Positions 1-7,817 of a stretch of 52,934 bases of DNA are shown one piece after another. Within the stretch, counting starts at the first letter, position 1, and each line of letters opens with the position of its first letter. The stretch is from positions 1 to 52,934 of the forward strand of contig CAYRVF010000016.1 in assembly GCA_964427535.1 (NCBI GenBank). Direction: 5' to 3'. The notes under the pieces were generated by a model. The model saw nothing but the letters and a program-made list of their open reading frames with translations. It made no database searches and was not told the DNA's origin. Origin of the DNA: CAYRVF01 sp964427535. GTDB taxonomy: Bacteria > Chloroflexota > Ktedonobacteria > Ktedonobacterales > JADMIN01. The position numbers and the translations under genes are program-made.

Positions 1-477
1 GAGTTCAGCGGCAAGGACCTCAGCTACTATGACGACCAGGAAAAGCGCCGCTACGTGCCTTTCGTCATCGAGACGTCCGTCGGCGCCGACCGCTCGACGC
101 TCGCCTTCCTCGCCGACGCCTATGACGTCGAGGATTTGGGCGAAGGCGACAGCCGCGTGGTGCTGCGTTTCTCCAAGAAGCTCGCTCCAGTGAAAGCCGC
201 CGTCATGCCGCTCTCGAAGAAGGAGCCGCTGGTGCAGCTCGCACACGAGGTCCACGACGGCATCCGCTCGATCGGCCTGACACAGTACGACGACACCGGC
301 GGCAACATCGGCAAGCGCTACCGCCGCCAGGACGAGATCGGCACGCCCTACTGCATCACTGTGGACTTCGACAGCCTCGAAGACCGGCAGGTGACCATCC
401 GCGAGCGTGACAGCATGGAACAGCGGCGCGTACCCATCGCCGAGCTGCGCGACATTCTCCTGCACGATCTCGCCTAA
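1..477 (+). CDS. glyS: Glycyl-tRNA synthetase, C-terminal part (partial)
   Basis: This is the 3' end of a class II glycyl-tRNA synthetase of the single-chain (alpha2) type, which charges tRNA-Gly in the cytoplasm. The frame is open from base 1, so the start lies upstream of the window; 158 residues are visible. The tail shows family-typical stretches: the opening EFSGKDLSYYD, then KRRYVPFVIE, LAPVKAAVMPLSKKE in the anticodon-binding domain, GKRYRRQDEIGTPYCITVDF (motif 3-adjacent and anticodon-domain signature) and a closing MEQRRVPI segment. It ends at TAA and is followed at once by a strong hairpin terminator, so it is the last gene of its transcript. The reading is confident because nearly every block matches the family. 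Confidence 0.95.
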   Translation, partial: EFSGKDLSYYDDQEKRRYVPFVIETSVGADRSTLAFLADAYDVEDLGEGDSRVVLRFSKKLAPVKAAVMPLSKKEPLVQLAHEVHDGIRSIGLTQYDDTGGNIGKRYRRQDEIGTPYCITVDFDSLEDRQVTIRERDSMEQRRVPIAELRDILLHDLA

Positions 478-505
478 CCTACTGAGATGCCACCGAACCG
501 CATTT

Positions 506-541
506 CCGCACTCCCGCGAGACGGGGCTCGCGGGAGTGCGG
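506..541 (+). terminator. Rho-independent-like terminator of glyS
   Basis: A perfect 15-bp inverted repeat (506-520 with 527-541) has a 6-nt loop and lies 28 nt after the glyS stop. It is followed by a modest T-rich tract (ttctcggttt). A second, longer pairing of aaccgca (from 496) with tgcggtt (from 537) is also possible. Confidence 0.75.
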
Positions 542-642
542 TTCTCGGTTTCCGCCACTCGCGTATGATGCGATAAGATACGGGCGTGACGCGCCGCGAC
601 AGCGCGGGGCAGACATGCCTATGCCAGGAAGGGACCTCGACG

Positions 643-1044
643 ATGAGCTACGAAGAAGCGCTCGGCATCTGGGCTGAGGCAGCGCAAGACCTGGCCAGCG
701 CGAGTCTCGCTCTCGCCGCGGGCACCTACTACAATGCCGCCGACCTCGCCAATCAGGTAGCGGAGAAGGCGCTTCAGTCGGTCTACGTGCTGCGCCACGA
801 CGCGCGCGGGACGTATCCACACGATCTGCGGGCGCTTGGCGAGCAGGTGAACGCGCCCGAGCCGATCCTTCAGGATCTCGACGCCATCACGCCGTACCAC
901 CCCGCCCACTTCGCCACGATCGAGACCGACCCGGCGGCAGCCGACGACGCGGTCGGCCCGGAGGCCGCGGCCGACGTTGTCCAGCGGGCACGGCGGGTAC
1001 TCCAGTGGGCGCGTCAGCTCGTCCTCTCCGGCGACGCCGGATAA
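643..1044 (+). CDS. HEPN-domain protein
   Basis: A small all-helical protein of 133 residues that resembles the HEPN fold. It has an N-terminal helix pair with YYNAADLANQVAEKALQSVY, followed by a charged RHDARGTYPHDLRALGE turn typical of the HEPN family that pairs with nucleotidyltransferases or acts as an RNase or adaptor. The frame opens at a GTG at 586, but the ATG at 643 is preceded by AGGAAGGGA at good spacing and starts the conserved part, so I take 643. No MNT-type nucleotidyltransferase gene lies next to it, which is unusual for the toxin-antitoxin form. The intact Rx4-6H catalytic motif of HEPN RNases is not clear: the histidine follows RHDARGTYPH. RNase activity is therefore uncertain. 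It sits between the glyS terminator and a binding-protein gene. Confidence 0.7.
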   Translation: MSYEEALGIWAEAAQDLASASLALAAGTYYNAADLANQVAEKALQSVYVLRHDARGTYPHDLRALGEQVNAPEPILQDLDAITPYHPAHFATIETDPAAADDAVGPEAAADVVQRARRVLQWARQLVLSGDAG

Positions 1045-1176
1045 TCTATAGCAGGTCACTCTTGCATGGGCTGTCTCTTCCCCCGGAGCAGGCACCCGCG
1101 TGTATCACGCCATACGGGAGAGCGAAACGCTGCTGGAACAAGCCAGCCAGCATCTGAATCGAGAGGAGCGCCCAGC

Positions 1177-2073
1177 TTGGACGACCTGAGGATTGTCTCG
1201 CTGCTGCCAAGCGCGACTGAGATGCTCTGCGCGCTTGGCCTAGTCGACTCTATCGTCGGCGTCACACATGAGTGCGACTATCCTCCGGTGGTGCGCACCA
1301 AGCCGGTCGTCACGCGCAGCATGCTGGCGCCTGGTCTCTCCAGCGCGGAGATCGATTCCGCCGTGAGCCAGCAGCACAGTGTCGACGCGCACGCGCTCTA
1401 CACCCTCGACCGAGACCTGCTCGCCGACCTCGCTCCCGATATCGTGGTGACGCAGCGCCTCTGCGACGTCTGCGCGGTCGACTACGATGAGGTCAAAGAC
1501 ACGCTCGCGACGCTGCCTCGGCAGCCCGAGCTCGTGACGACGGAGCCGAGCAGCCTGGAAGACGTCCTGCGCGACATCGAGCGGCTGGGCGCGATAACGC
1601 ACGCGGAAGGCGAGGCGCGGCTCCTCGTCCACAGCCTGCGCGCACGCATCGAGCGCGTACGGGCGACGGTCGCGCGCGCGGCGTCGGGGCCACGAGTGAC
1701 CTTCCTCGAATGGCTCGATCCGCTCTTCCGTGGCGGGCATTGGAACCCGGAGCTGGTCCATCTGGCGGGCGGTGAAGACGCGCTGGGCAACGACGGCACA
1801 CCATCCACCCGCCTGGACTGGAGTGAGGTGCTCGACTACCAGCCCGAGGTGCTCGTCATTGCCTGCTGCGGCTACTCGGCCGAGCGTGCTCGTCAGGACC
1901 TGCCCACGCTGGAGACACGGCCCGGCTACGCATCGCTGCCAGCCGTGCGCGCCGGACGAATCGCCGTGTTGGACGGCTCAGCCTACTTCAGCCGCCCCGG
2001 CCCGCGTCTGGTCGACAGCCTGGAGATCCTCGCGAAACACATCCACCCTGAGCTGTTCGCCGAGCACGACTAA
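1177..2073 (+). CDS. BtuF/TroA-type cobalamin-binding protein homologue
   Basis: This is a helical-backbone (TroA-like) metal-chelate-binding protein of the BtuF/FecB group, 298 residues from the chosen start. Features seen: RIVSLLPSATEMLCALG at the N-terminus, VGVTHECDYP, the vitamin B12-binder hallmark QRLCDVCAVDYDEV, and a C-terminal YFSRPGPRLVDSLEILA. The frame is open from 1066, but a TTG at 1177 has GAGAGGA about 9 nt upstream and starts just before the conserved domain. From that start there is no signal peptide or lipobox, so it may be cytosolic rather than a transporter subunit. No BtuC or BtuD genes are adjacent. Family membership is confident; the ligand (corrinoid) and role are inferred. 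Soluble homologues of this kind are common in several bacterial phyla. Confidence 0.82.
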   Translation: MDDLRIVSLLPSATEMLCALGLVDSIVGVTHECDYPPVVRTKPVVTRSMLAPGLSSAEIDSAVSQQHSVDAHALYTLDRDLLADLAPDIVVTQRLCDVCAVDYDEVKDTLATLPRQPELVTTEPSSLEDVLRDIERLGAITHAEGEARLLVHSLRARIERVRATVARAASGPRVTFLEWLDPLFRGGHWNPELVHLAGGEDALGNDGTPSTRLDWSEVLDYQPEVLVIACCGYSAERARQDLPTLETRPGYASLPAVRAGRIAVLDGSAYFSRPGPRLVDSLEILAKHIHPELFAEHD

Positions 2074-2309
2074 CGAGCGAGGGGCCATCGGACCGGTAGC
2101 CTCCTCGTCCAGTCCGGCGCCAGTCTCGCTGTACCCTCAGCAAATCCTACGCACGATTGCACCGGCATCCCCTCTGCCGCCATAATCTGTCTGGCATATG
2201 CATGTACATGCTTTGCACGCCGCATGGTCTGTGCTTGCGCAGTTCTGGGTCGCCACCGTCAGGCAAGGTGTCTACTTCCCTCATCCGAGGGCGCAGAAGG
2301 AGGTCGTCG

Positions 2310-3212
2310 ATGATCCTTGTCACAGGTGCGGGTGGCTTCGCCGGAAGCCGCATCATGACCCGTCTCGTGGACGAAGGGCAGAACCCTCGAGGACTGGTCC
2401 GCGACGCGACACGCGCGCGCCAACGCCTGCCGGCGAGTGGCTACGAGCTCGTGGCAGGCGACACGACCAAACCAGAGACGCTCGCCGCCGCTGTCGAAGG
2501 CGTCGATACAATCATCCACACGGCGTTCATCACGGCGGACCGCAAGCAGGGACCCGGCGTCAACTACTACGAGACCAACGTGCGCGGCACCAATAACCTG
2601 CTCGATGCGGCAAAGCGCGCGGGCGTCCGCCGCATCGTCGAGCTTGGCGGACTCGGCACCAAGCCTGCCAAGCCGGGGTCGTACATGCAGGGACGCTGGG
2701 CAGCGGACGAGGCCATTAAGTCGAGCGGGCTGGCGTGGTCCATCCTCGGCCCATCGATCCAGTTTGGCAGCGGCTCGGCCTTCTTCACTGGGCTGGCCGA
2801 TCTCGTGAAGAGCGCGCCGGCCGTGCCAATGGTGGGCAACGGCAAGCGCCTCTTCCAGCCGATCTGGGTCGACGACGTCGCGCGCGCGATTGTGCTGATG
2901 GCGACACTGCCCCAGCGGTACGACGGCCGCGTGATCGAGATCGGCGGGCCGCAAATCTTTTCCTACGCGCAGATTCTTGACCTCATCATGCAGACGCTCG
3001 GGACCCGCAAGCCAAAGGTGCCGGGACCAACGCCGCTGGTGGCAATTGGCGCGGCGGTGATGGAGGCCGTGCTGCCGAAGCCGCCCATCACGGTTGCGGC
3101 GGTCGGCCTCTTTAGCTTCGATAACGTCGCCCAGCTCGACGGCGTCGAGCGCGAGTTCGGCTTTCAGCCGCGCGCCCTTCCACCCTACCTGAATGAGCAT
3201 GGGATTGACTGA
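2310..3212 (+). CDS. NAD(P)-dependent SDR-type oxidoreductase/epimerase (NDUFA9-like)
   Basis: An atypical/extended short-chain dehydrogenase of 300 residues. The Rossmann nucleotide-binding motif TGAGGFAGS is at residues 5-13, followed by GDTTKPETLAAAVEGVDTIIHTA and NVRGTNNLLDAA, as in NDUFA9/NmrA-like proteins. The usual catalytic YxxxK is not clear; the corresponding region reads GSYMQGRWAADEAIKSSG. Such proteins often act as redox sensors, quinone-pathway factors or assembly factors rather than classical dehydrogenases. The ATG at 2310 is preceded by AGAAGGAGG, so upstream in-frame codons are excluded. It is a single gene, with about 236 nt of spacer before it and a hairpin-forming repeat after it. 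The substrate is unknown. Confidence 0.82.
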   Translation: MILVTGAGGFAGSRIMTRLVDEGQNPRGLVRDATRARQRLPASGYELVAGDTTKPETLAAAVEGVDTIIHTAFITADRKQGPGVNYYETNVRGTNNLLDAAKRAGVRRIVELGGLGTKPAKPGSYMQGRWAADEAIKSSGLAWSILGPSIQFGSGSAFFTGLADLVKSAPAVPMVGNGKRLFQPIWVDDVARAIVLMATLPQRYDGRVIEIGGPQIFSYAQILDLIMQTLGTRKPKVPGPTPLVAIGAAVMEAVLPKPPITVAAVGLFSFDNVAQLDGVEREFGFQPRALPPYLNEHGID

Positions 3213-3226
3213 TTGCCACTCAACCG

Positions 3227-3288
3227 CTACAGTAGGTGAGTTAGAGCGAGGCGAGCGTCTACCTGGCGCTGACCTCCACCTACTGTAG
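3227..3288 (+). repeat. 12-bp inverted repeat downstream of the SDR gene
   Basis: CTACAGTAGGTG (3227-3238) and its exact reverse complement (3277-3288) enclose 38 nt. The arms are followed by no T-run, so this is not a classic terminator. It begins 14 nt after the SDR stop codon and lies before the zinc-ribbon gene. Confidence 0.6.
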
Positions 3289-3366
3289 GAACCCTGGTAG
3301 CGGCCACACGAGGTCGTGCCCGGTGCATGCGGGGCAGCCGCCCTGTGTCGCGACGGAGGGACGGTC

Positions 3367-4116
3367 ATGGCTGCACAGACCTGCCTACGCTGCGGCAGGG
3401 AATGTGACGAACACGCGACCGTGTGCTTTGGCTGCGGCGCACCGCTCGGCGAGACGAAGACGCCTACACAGCCGGTGCCCGTTCCCAAGCTGCCACTGGC
3501 CGAGACCAACACCGGCGACGAACACGCGAGGGCGGATGCATCGGTCGCCACAGCGGTCGCGTCGCAACAGCCCGCCCCGAAGCGCCGCCGTCGTCGCGCC
3601 CTGCTCGTGGCCATCGTGGCATTGGTGCTGCTCGCCGCGGGCACCGGAAGCTACATCGTCATCAACGCGACCCTGGCGACCGTCACGGGGCAGAGTGTCG
3701 CCAGCATGGCTACCTACCGCGATCCAAGCGGGCGCTTCACGTTCCGGCATCCCGCCCTCTGGCAGACGACGCGGCTCGCCGACGGCGTGCAACTCACCGA
3801 CAGCGATGGAGCCAGCACTGTCCGCGTGACGCTCGCGCCTGCCGGTGCCCTGACGACGGCCATCGCCCGGGCCGATTTGCTTGCGACGAGCGAAGAACTC
3901 GCAACCCTCCCAGACACCACCGTCGCGGGCGCGGTATGGCAACGCCGTGGAGGACAGGTCACCGGGTCAGACGGCGCGGTGCGTCAGGTGACGGTGCTCG
4001 TCACAGTCCACGACGGCACGGTATACACCATTGAGATGCGCGGCCCCGTCGCCAGTTTCAGCGCGACCGATAACCTCGTGTTCCAGCCGCTGCTCGCTTC
4101 ATTCGCCTTCGCGTGA
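3367..4116 (+). CDS. Zinc-ribbon, single-pass membrane protein with extracytoplasmic PsbP-like domain
   Basis: A 249-residue protein with three parts. Residues 6-23 form a double-CxxC zinc ribbon (C6, C9, C20, C23). Residues 24-73 are a Pro/Thr/Ala-rich linker ending in KRRRRR. Residues about 78-98 form one membrane helix. The rest is extracytoplasmic and starts with YRDPSGRFTFRHPALWQ, a pattern typical of PsbP/MOG1-like or DUF domains found at the ends of such proteins. The ATG at 3367 follows GGAGGGACGG; a GTG at 3316 is also in frame but less likely. The basic run before the helix predicts an N-in, C-out topology. The function is unknown. Cytoplasmic zinc ribbons on membrane proteins of this sort are common in Chloroflexota and Firmicutes and are thought to mediate protein contacts. 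Confidence 0.75.
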   Translation: MAAQTCLRCGRECDEHATVCFGCGAPLGETKTPTQPVPVPKLPLAETNTGDEHARADASVATAVASQQPAPKRRRRRALLVAIVALVLLAAGTGSYIVINATLATVTGQSVASMATYRDPSGRFTFRHPALWQTTRLADGVQLTDSDGASTVRVTLAPAGALTTAIARADLLATSEELATLPDTTVAGAVWQRRGGQVTGSDGAVRQVTVLVTVHDGTVYTIEMRGPVASFSATDNLVFQPLLASFAFA

Positions 4117-4285
4117 TACAGCGCGTGTTCTTCCGCTGGCTATCGAGCGCGCGATTCCCCCGGCGAGACAACCCGCGACTGGCATGGCCCGTAGACTGCT
4201 GTGGGGGCAGCGCGCAGACTCGGCCCACACACGCGGTAAGCGCCCCCAAGACTGTTGGTTTGCATGAGCGAGGAGAAGCAACGCG

Positions 4286-4537
4286 ATGTCGTACCAATAC
4301 CAGCGGGATGAAGGCGGCATAGGATGTCTGGCGGCGACGGTGCTGGCCTTCGTGATCATCTTCATTCCGGTCGTGGGTCACATCATCCTGACGTTCATGA
4401 TTCTCGCGGACGATCTCAGTGCCGGCGAGAAAGTGCTGTGGCTGGTCGTCGTCTGGGTGTTCTGGTTCATCGGCCCATTCCTGTACCTGCTGCTCGGCCA
4501 GCGCCGCAACCGGCTGTTCAGCGCGCGGGCTTACTAG
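4286..4537 (+). CDS. Small two-helix membrane protein, PLDc_N-like
   Basis: An 83-residue protein with a hydrophobic helix at about 12-41 and a second at about 50-70. The segment GEKVLWLVVVWVFWF then GPFLYLLLGQRR matches the PLDc_N (phospholipase D-nuclease N-terminal) module, a small membrane anchor that often stands alone without a catalytic domain. GAGGAGA sits about 10-16 nt upstream of the ATG. It is separated by 169 nt from the zinc-ribbon gene and lies in the same direction. No enzymatic residues are present, so only a membrane-associated role can be suggested. Confidence 0.75.
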   Translation: MSYQYQRDEGGIGCLAATVLAFVIIFIPVVGHIILTFMILADDLSAGEKVLWLVVVWVFWFIGPFLYLLLGQRRNRLFSARAY

Positions 4538-4698
4538 TCATTCTCGCCCGTATCGCACGCGGCGTCGGTCGGGGGCGTGGTCGTGCTGCTACGTGAATGA
4601 CCACGCCTTTCCCACGCCGCCGTCTCTGCTAAGATTTCTCGCCAGCGCGTATCAGGGGTGTCGAGCGTGTGATACTCGGAAGGCGAGGGCAGTCCGAT

Positions 4699-5346
4699 AT
4701 GAGCCAGCAATTCAACGGAATCGCACGGCCGCCAAACGTTTCTACGTCGCACCGACGTTTCGCCCGCAACTACGAGCGCATATCGCGTGAAGGAAGTGAG
4801 AGCCGCTTTCTGCTGCCATTGCGCGCGGAGGTGACGGCGGCCACGCACGGACGAGTGCTGGAGGTCGGCGCAGGCAATGGGCTCAACTTCGCGCTCTATT
4901 CGCCCGAGAGCGTTGAGCGCGTCGACGCCGTCGAGCCGGATAGCGCTATGCTTGCCTATGCCCGGCCGCGCGCCGACGCCGCCCGCGTCCCCGTCAGCCT
5001 CTTCCAAGCGGGCGTCGAGCGCCTCCCCTTCGCGGACGAAAGCTTCGATAGCGCTATCGCCACGCTCGTGTTCTGCTCGGTCGGCGATCCACTACGCGGG
5101 CTGCGCGAGGTGCGGCGCGTGCTCAGGCCCGGCGGCGTGCTGCTGATGGTCGAGCACGTGCGCGGACATGGCGCCGTCGCGCTCCTCCAGAACATCGTCA
5201 CGCCGGTCTCGCGCTGGATGGCGGGCAATTGCCACTGGAATCGCGAGACCGGCCGCACAGTCCGACAGGCCGGGTTCACCATCGAGCGCCAGCGCGAGAT
5301 CAAGTGGTCGTTGATGCCATTTGTCGTGCTGCATGCGCTGAAATAG
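4699..5346 (+). CDS. Class I SAM-dependent methyltransferase (UbiE/METTL7-like)
   Basis: A 215-residue methyltransferase. Motif I is VLEVGAGNGLNF, motif II region is VDAVEPDSAMLAYAR, the post-I segment is LPFADESFDSAIATLVFCSV and the motif III region is VLRPGGVLLMVEHVR. The closing part, NCHWNRETGRTVRQAGF, resembles METTL7/UbiE-type enzymes that methylate small lipophilic or thiol acceptors. A GTG at 4669 would add ten residues; the ATG at 4699 has GCGAGGGC 9 nt upstream and is preferred. The gene converges with the alpha/beta hydrolase gene, whose stop is 83 nt away. The substrate cannot be told from the sequence. Confidence 0.85.
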   Translation: MSQQFNGIARPPNVSTSHRRFARNYERISREGSESRFLLPLRAEVTAATHGRVLEVGAGNGLNFALYSPESVERVDAVEPDSAMLAYARPRADAARVPVSLFQAGVERLPFADESFDSAIATLVFCSVGDPLRGLREVRRVLRPGGVLLMVEHVRGHGAVALLQNIVTPVSRWMAGNCHWNRETGRTVRQAGFTIERQREIKWSLMPFVVLHALK

Positions 5347-5429
5347 CCGCGCAGCTCGCTTCTAGGAGCGTGTCACGCGTTCCCGCGACGATCGGTCTGG
5401 ATACCCTCGCCGATCACGCCCAGGGTCGG

Positions 5430-6251
5430 TCACATCAGTTCGTGGTGTGTTCCCGAGGGTGGCTGGCCCCAGACGGCATGCACCACCTGGGGTGTGCGAC
5501 GCAGCACGTCATGCATCACCCCGTTGAGCTGACGGCGAAACGTCAGCGTGGGACCGATCCGGACGCCCAGATACGGCAGATCGGCGAGCGCGCGGTGCGA
5601 CCAGATGTCGAGCTCATTCGACGCTGTCAGCACGCTAATGCCACGTTCCTGGGACCACGCCGAGAGCTCCTGCCAGCCGCTCCCGGCGACGTCGCGCAGA
5701 TATGAGCGGACATCTGACCATCTAGCCGCCAGTCCCGAGACCGAGGCATCGAGTGTGATGGCCGAGCGGATGGGCATGCCCGGCAGCGCAAGAGCCCCAT
5801 TCCGCAAGCCAGCGAGGTAGCCGAGCACGGTGGCGCCGCCGGCGCTGTGGCCGATGACATGCGCCTCACCTGGCTCGTCGGCGTGCGCGCCGAGGAGCGC
5901 CGCGAGCCTAGCAACACCTTCGCGCACGCGGCGCACATGGAAGAAATGCACGTGCGCCTCGAGCCAGCGCCTCCACTCGTCGTCTGGCGGCTGCCGAGTG
6001 TCACCTTCGTGCTCATCCGTCTGTTCCGCGAGAACCTCACGCAGACGCTGGAGCCAAATTGCCCAGACCTCGCAAGCGGGCCGCGGCTGCACCCACGGCG
6101 CGACAGGCACGCCACACACAAAAATCACATGATCAGCCAGGGTAGGTCGTGAAAACCTCAACGCCACCGGCGACGTGAGCCGGCGATAGCGATACTGCCA
6201 GGCGATGTCGCGACGCGCTTCGGACGTGGTGAGCGGAACACTGGCAATCAT
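5430..6251 (-). CDS. Alpha/beta-hydrolase (lipase-like)
   Basis: A 273-residue protein with the nucleophile elbow GHSAGG in the segment EAHVIGHSAGGATVLGYLAG, and an earlier strand DHVIFVCGVPVAPW that may carry the oxyanion-hole region. The frame is open up to 6347, but the ATG at 6251 follows GGGGAGAGCGG on the coding strand, and the extra upstream residues look unstructured. The catalytic acid (perhaps in AITLDASVSG or NELDIW) and the histidine (HDV near the C-terminus) can only be guessed. There is no signal peptide from the chosen start, so it is probably cytoplasmic. It lies alone, facing the methyltransferase gene and divergent from sqdB. Confidence 0.7.
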   Translation of the reverse strand: MIASVPLTTSEARRDIAWQYRYRRLTSPVALRFSRPTLADHVIFVCGVPVAPWVQPRPACEVWAIWLQRLREVLAEQTDEHEGDTRQPPDDEWRRWLEAHVHFFHVRRVREGVARLAALLGAHADEPGEAHVIGHSAGGATVLGYLAGLRNGALALPGMPIRSAITLDASVSGLAARWSDVRSYLRDVAGSGWQELSAWSQERGISVLTASNELDIWSHRALADLPYLGVRIGPTLTFRRQLNGVMHDVLRRTPQVVHAVWGQPPSGTHHELM

Positions 6252-6601
6252 CCGCTCTCCCCGAGACGCGAGCGCGACTGAGGAATCGGCAGCGTCCCCC
6301 TCCCCAACATGCGTTCTTCTGTTCACCCCGCCTCTCCCGCACTTCACACCGTGAGTCTGCTATCCATAGCATACAGTGAAATCGCGACTTTCATGAAACC
6401 TTTATAATGGCGGCGTATGCATAGGATGGTGCGGTGTCCGTGAGCCGCACTTAGACGGCCGCGCAACAAATCAGGCTGCGATAAATTGTATCTCGCCAAA
6501 GAAGCAAGTACAATTGAGGTGGCTGCACCCTACGCGCGGTGCGGCATATGATGTGCGTGCAGACGTGTAGGCGTCGTCCTATCGAGTGAGATGAGTTGTA
6601 C
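6252..6601. other. Divergent control region between hydrolase gene and sqdB
   Basis: About 350 bp without a gene. It holds a perfect 10-bp palindrome TTTCATGAAA (6389-6398), a TATAAT hexamer (6403-6408) without a recognisable -35, and the better sqdB promoter described separately. It is visibly richer in A+T than its surroundings. Confidence 0.6.
6486..6514 (+). promoter_or_regulatory. Candidate sigma-70-type promoter of sqdB
   Basis: TTGTAT (6486-6491) and TACAAT (6509-6514) are separated by exactly 17 nt, within an A+T-rich patch. Transcription would begin near 6521 and give an untranslated leader of about 80 nt before sqdB. Confidence 0.45.
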
Positions 6602-7753
6602 ATGCGAATACTGGTGCTTGGCGGGGACGGATTCTGTGGATGGCCGACTGCGCTCTACCTCTCGAACAAAGGACACGAGATCACGATTCTCGACAGTCTG
6701 ATACGGCGGCGTTGGGATGAGGAGTTGGGTGTTGACTCGCTCGTGCCAATTCGCCCCCTCGAAGAGCGCGTTGGTGCCTGGGAGCGACTGTCGGGTAAGC
6801 AGATTCACGTCGTCCTGGGTGACCTCACCGACTACGACGTGATCGCCGAGACCATCCGGCGCACCCAGCCTGAGGCTATCGTTCACTATGCCGAGCAGCG
6901 CTCCGCGCCGTATTCGATGATCGACCGCGAGCACAGCGTCTTCACGCAGGTCAACAACGTCGTCGGCACGCTCAACGTCCTCTACGCCATGCGCGACCTC
7001 GCTCCGAACGCGCACCTCGTCAAGCTCGGCACGATGGGCGAGTATGGTACGCCCAACATCGCCATCGAAGAAGGCTACATCGAGATCGAGCACGAGGGAC
7101 GCACCGACCGTCTCCCCTATCCGAAGCAGCCGGGGTCGTTCTACCACCTCAGCAAGGTCCACGACAGCCACAACATCCTGTTTGCCTGCCGCATCTGGGG
7201 ACTGCGCGCCACCGATCTGAACCAGGGCGTGGTCTACAACACCCGCACCGAAGAGACCGTGCTCGACGACGCGCTCGCCAACCGCTTCGACTACGACGAA
7301 GTCTTCGGCACCGCGCTCAATCGCTTCTGCGCGGAGGCCGCCAGCGGCCATGTGCTCACCGTCTACGGTGAAGGCGGCCAGACTCGCGGCTTCCTCGACA
7401 TCCGCGACACCGTGCGCTGCATCGAGCTAGCCTGCGAGAACCCGGCTGCGACGGGCGAGATGCGCGTCTACAACCAGTTTACCGAGCAGTTCTCCGTGCT
7501 CGATCTCGCCGAACACGTCTGCCGTGTCGCGCGGGCGATGGGGCTACCCGCGGAGATAGAGCACATTCAGAATCCGCGGGTGGAGAAGGAGCAGCATTTC
7601 TACCAGGCCAAACACACCAAGTTGCTCGATCTCGGGCTCGTACCGCATCTGCTCTCGGACGAGACGGTCGCCGGCATGCTCGAAAGTGCCATTCGCTACC
7701 GCGATCGTGTCGACCTGAAGCACATGTTGCCGACTGTACGCTGGCGCTCATGA
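6602..7753 (+). CDS. sqdB: UDP-sulfoquinovose synthase
   Basis: SqdB/SQD1 converts UDP-glucose and sulfite to UDP-sulfoquinovose, the head-group donor for sulfolipid. The protein has 383 residues, the usual length. It shows the Rossmann motif GGDGFCGWPTALYLSN, the hallmark KLGTMGEYGTPNI, PYPKQPGSFYHLSKVHDSHN containing the catalytic YxxxK, ATDLNQGVVYNTRT, GTALNRFCAEA, TVYGEGGQTRGFLDIRDTVRC and NQFTEQFSV. The match is close along the whole length, so the call is secure. The ATG at 6602 starts MRILVLGG directly; an upstream TTG (6596) is ignored. sqdX follows 64 nt later, giving a two-gene sulfolipid unit. It acts in the cytoplasm. Confidence 0.96.
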   Translation: MRILVLGGDGFCGWPTALYLSNKGHEITILDSLIRRRWDEELGVDSLVPIRPLEERVGAWERLSGKQIHVVLGDLTDYDVIAETIRRTQPEAIVHYAEQRSAPYSMIDREHSVFTQVNNVVGTLNVLYAMRDLAPNAHLVKLGTMGEYGTPNIAIEEGYIEIEHEGRTDRLPYPKQPGSFYHLSKVHDSHNILFACRIWGLRATDLNQGVVYNTRTEETVLDDALANRFDYDEVFGTALNRFCAEAASGHVLTVYGEGGQTRGFLDIRDTVRCIELACENPAATGEMRVYNQFTEQFSVLDLAEHVCRVARAMGLPAEIEHIQNPRVEKEQHFYQAKHTKLLDLGLVPHLLSDETVAGMLESAIRYRDRVDLKHMLPTVRWRS

Positions 7754-7817
7754 TCGCCGCCTGATCCAGTCCCCTCTCATCTGGGATGACGATGGGAGCA
7801 GCACGAGGAGAGACCGC

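Noticed and set aside
2259..3644. A 461-residue minus-strand frame over the SDR and zinc-ribbon genes
   Set aside because: It covers two real plus-strand genes and the inverted repeat, and has no motif.
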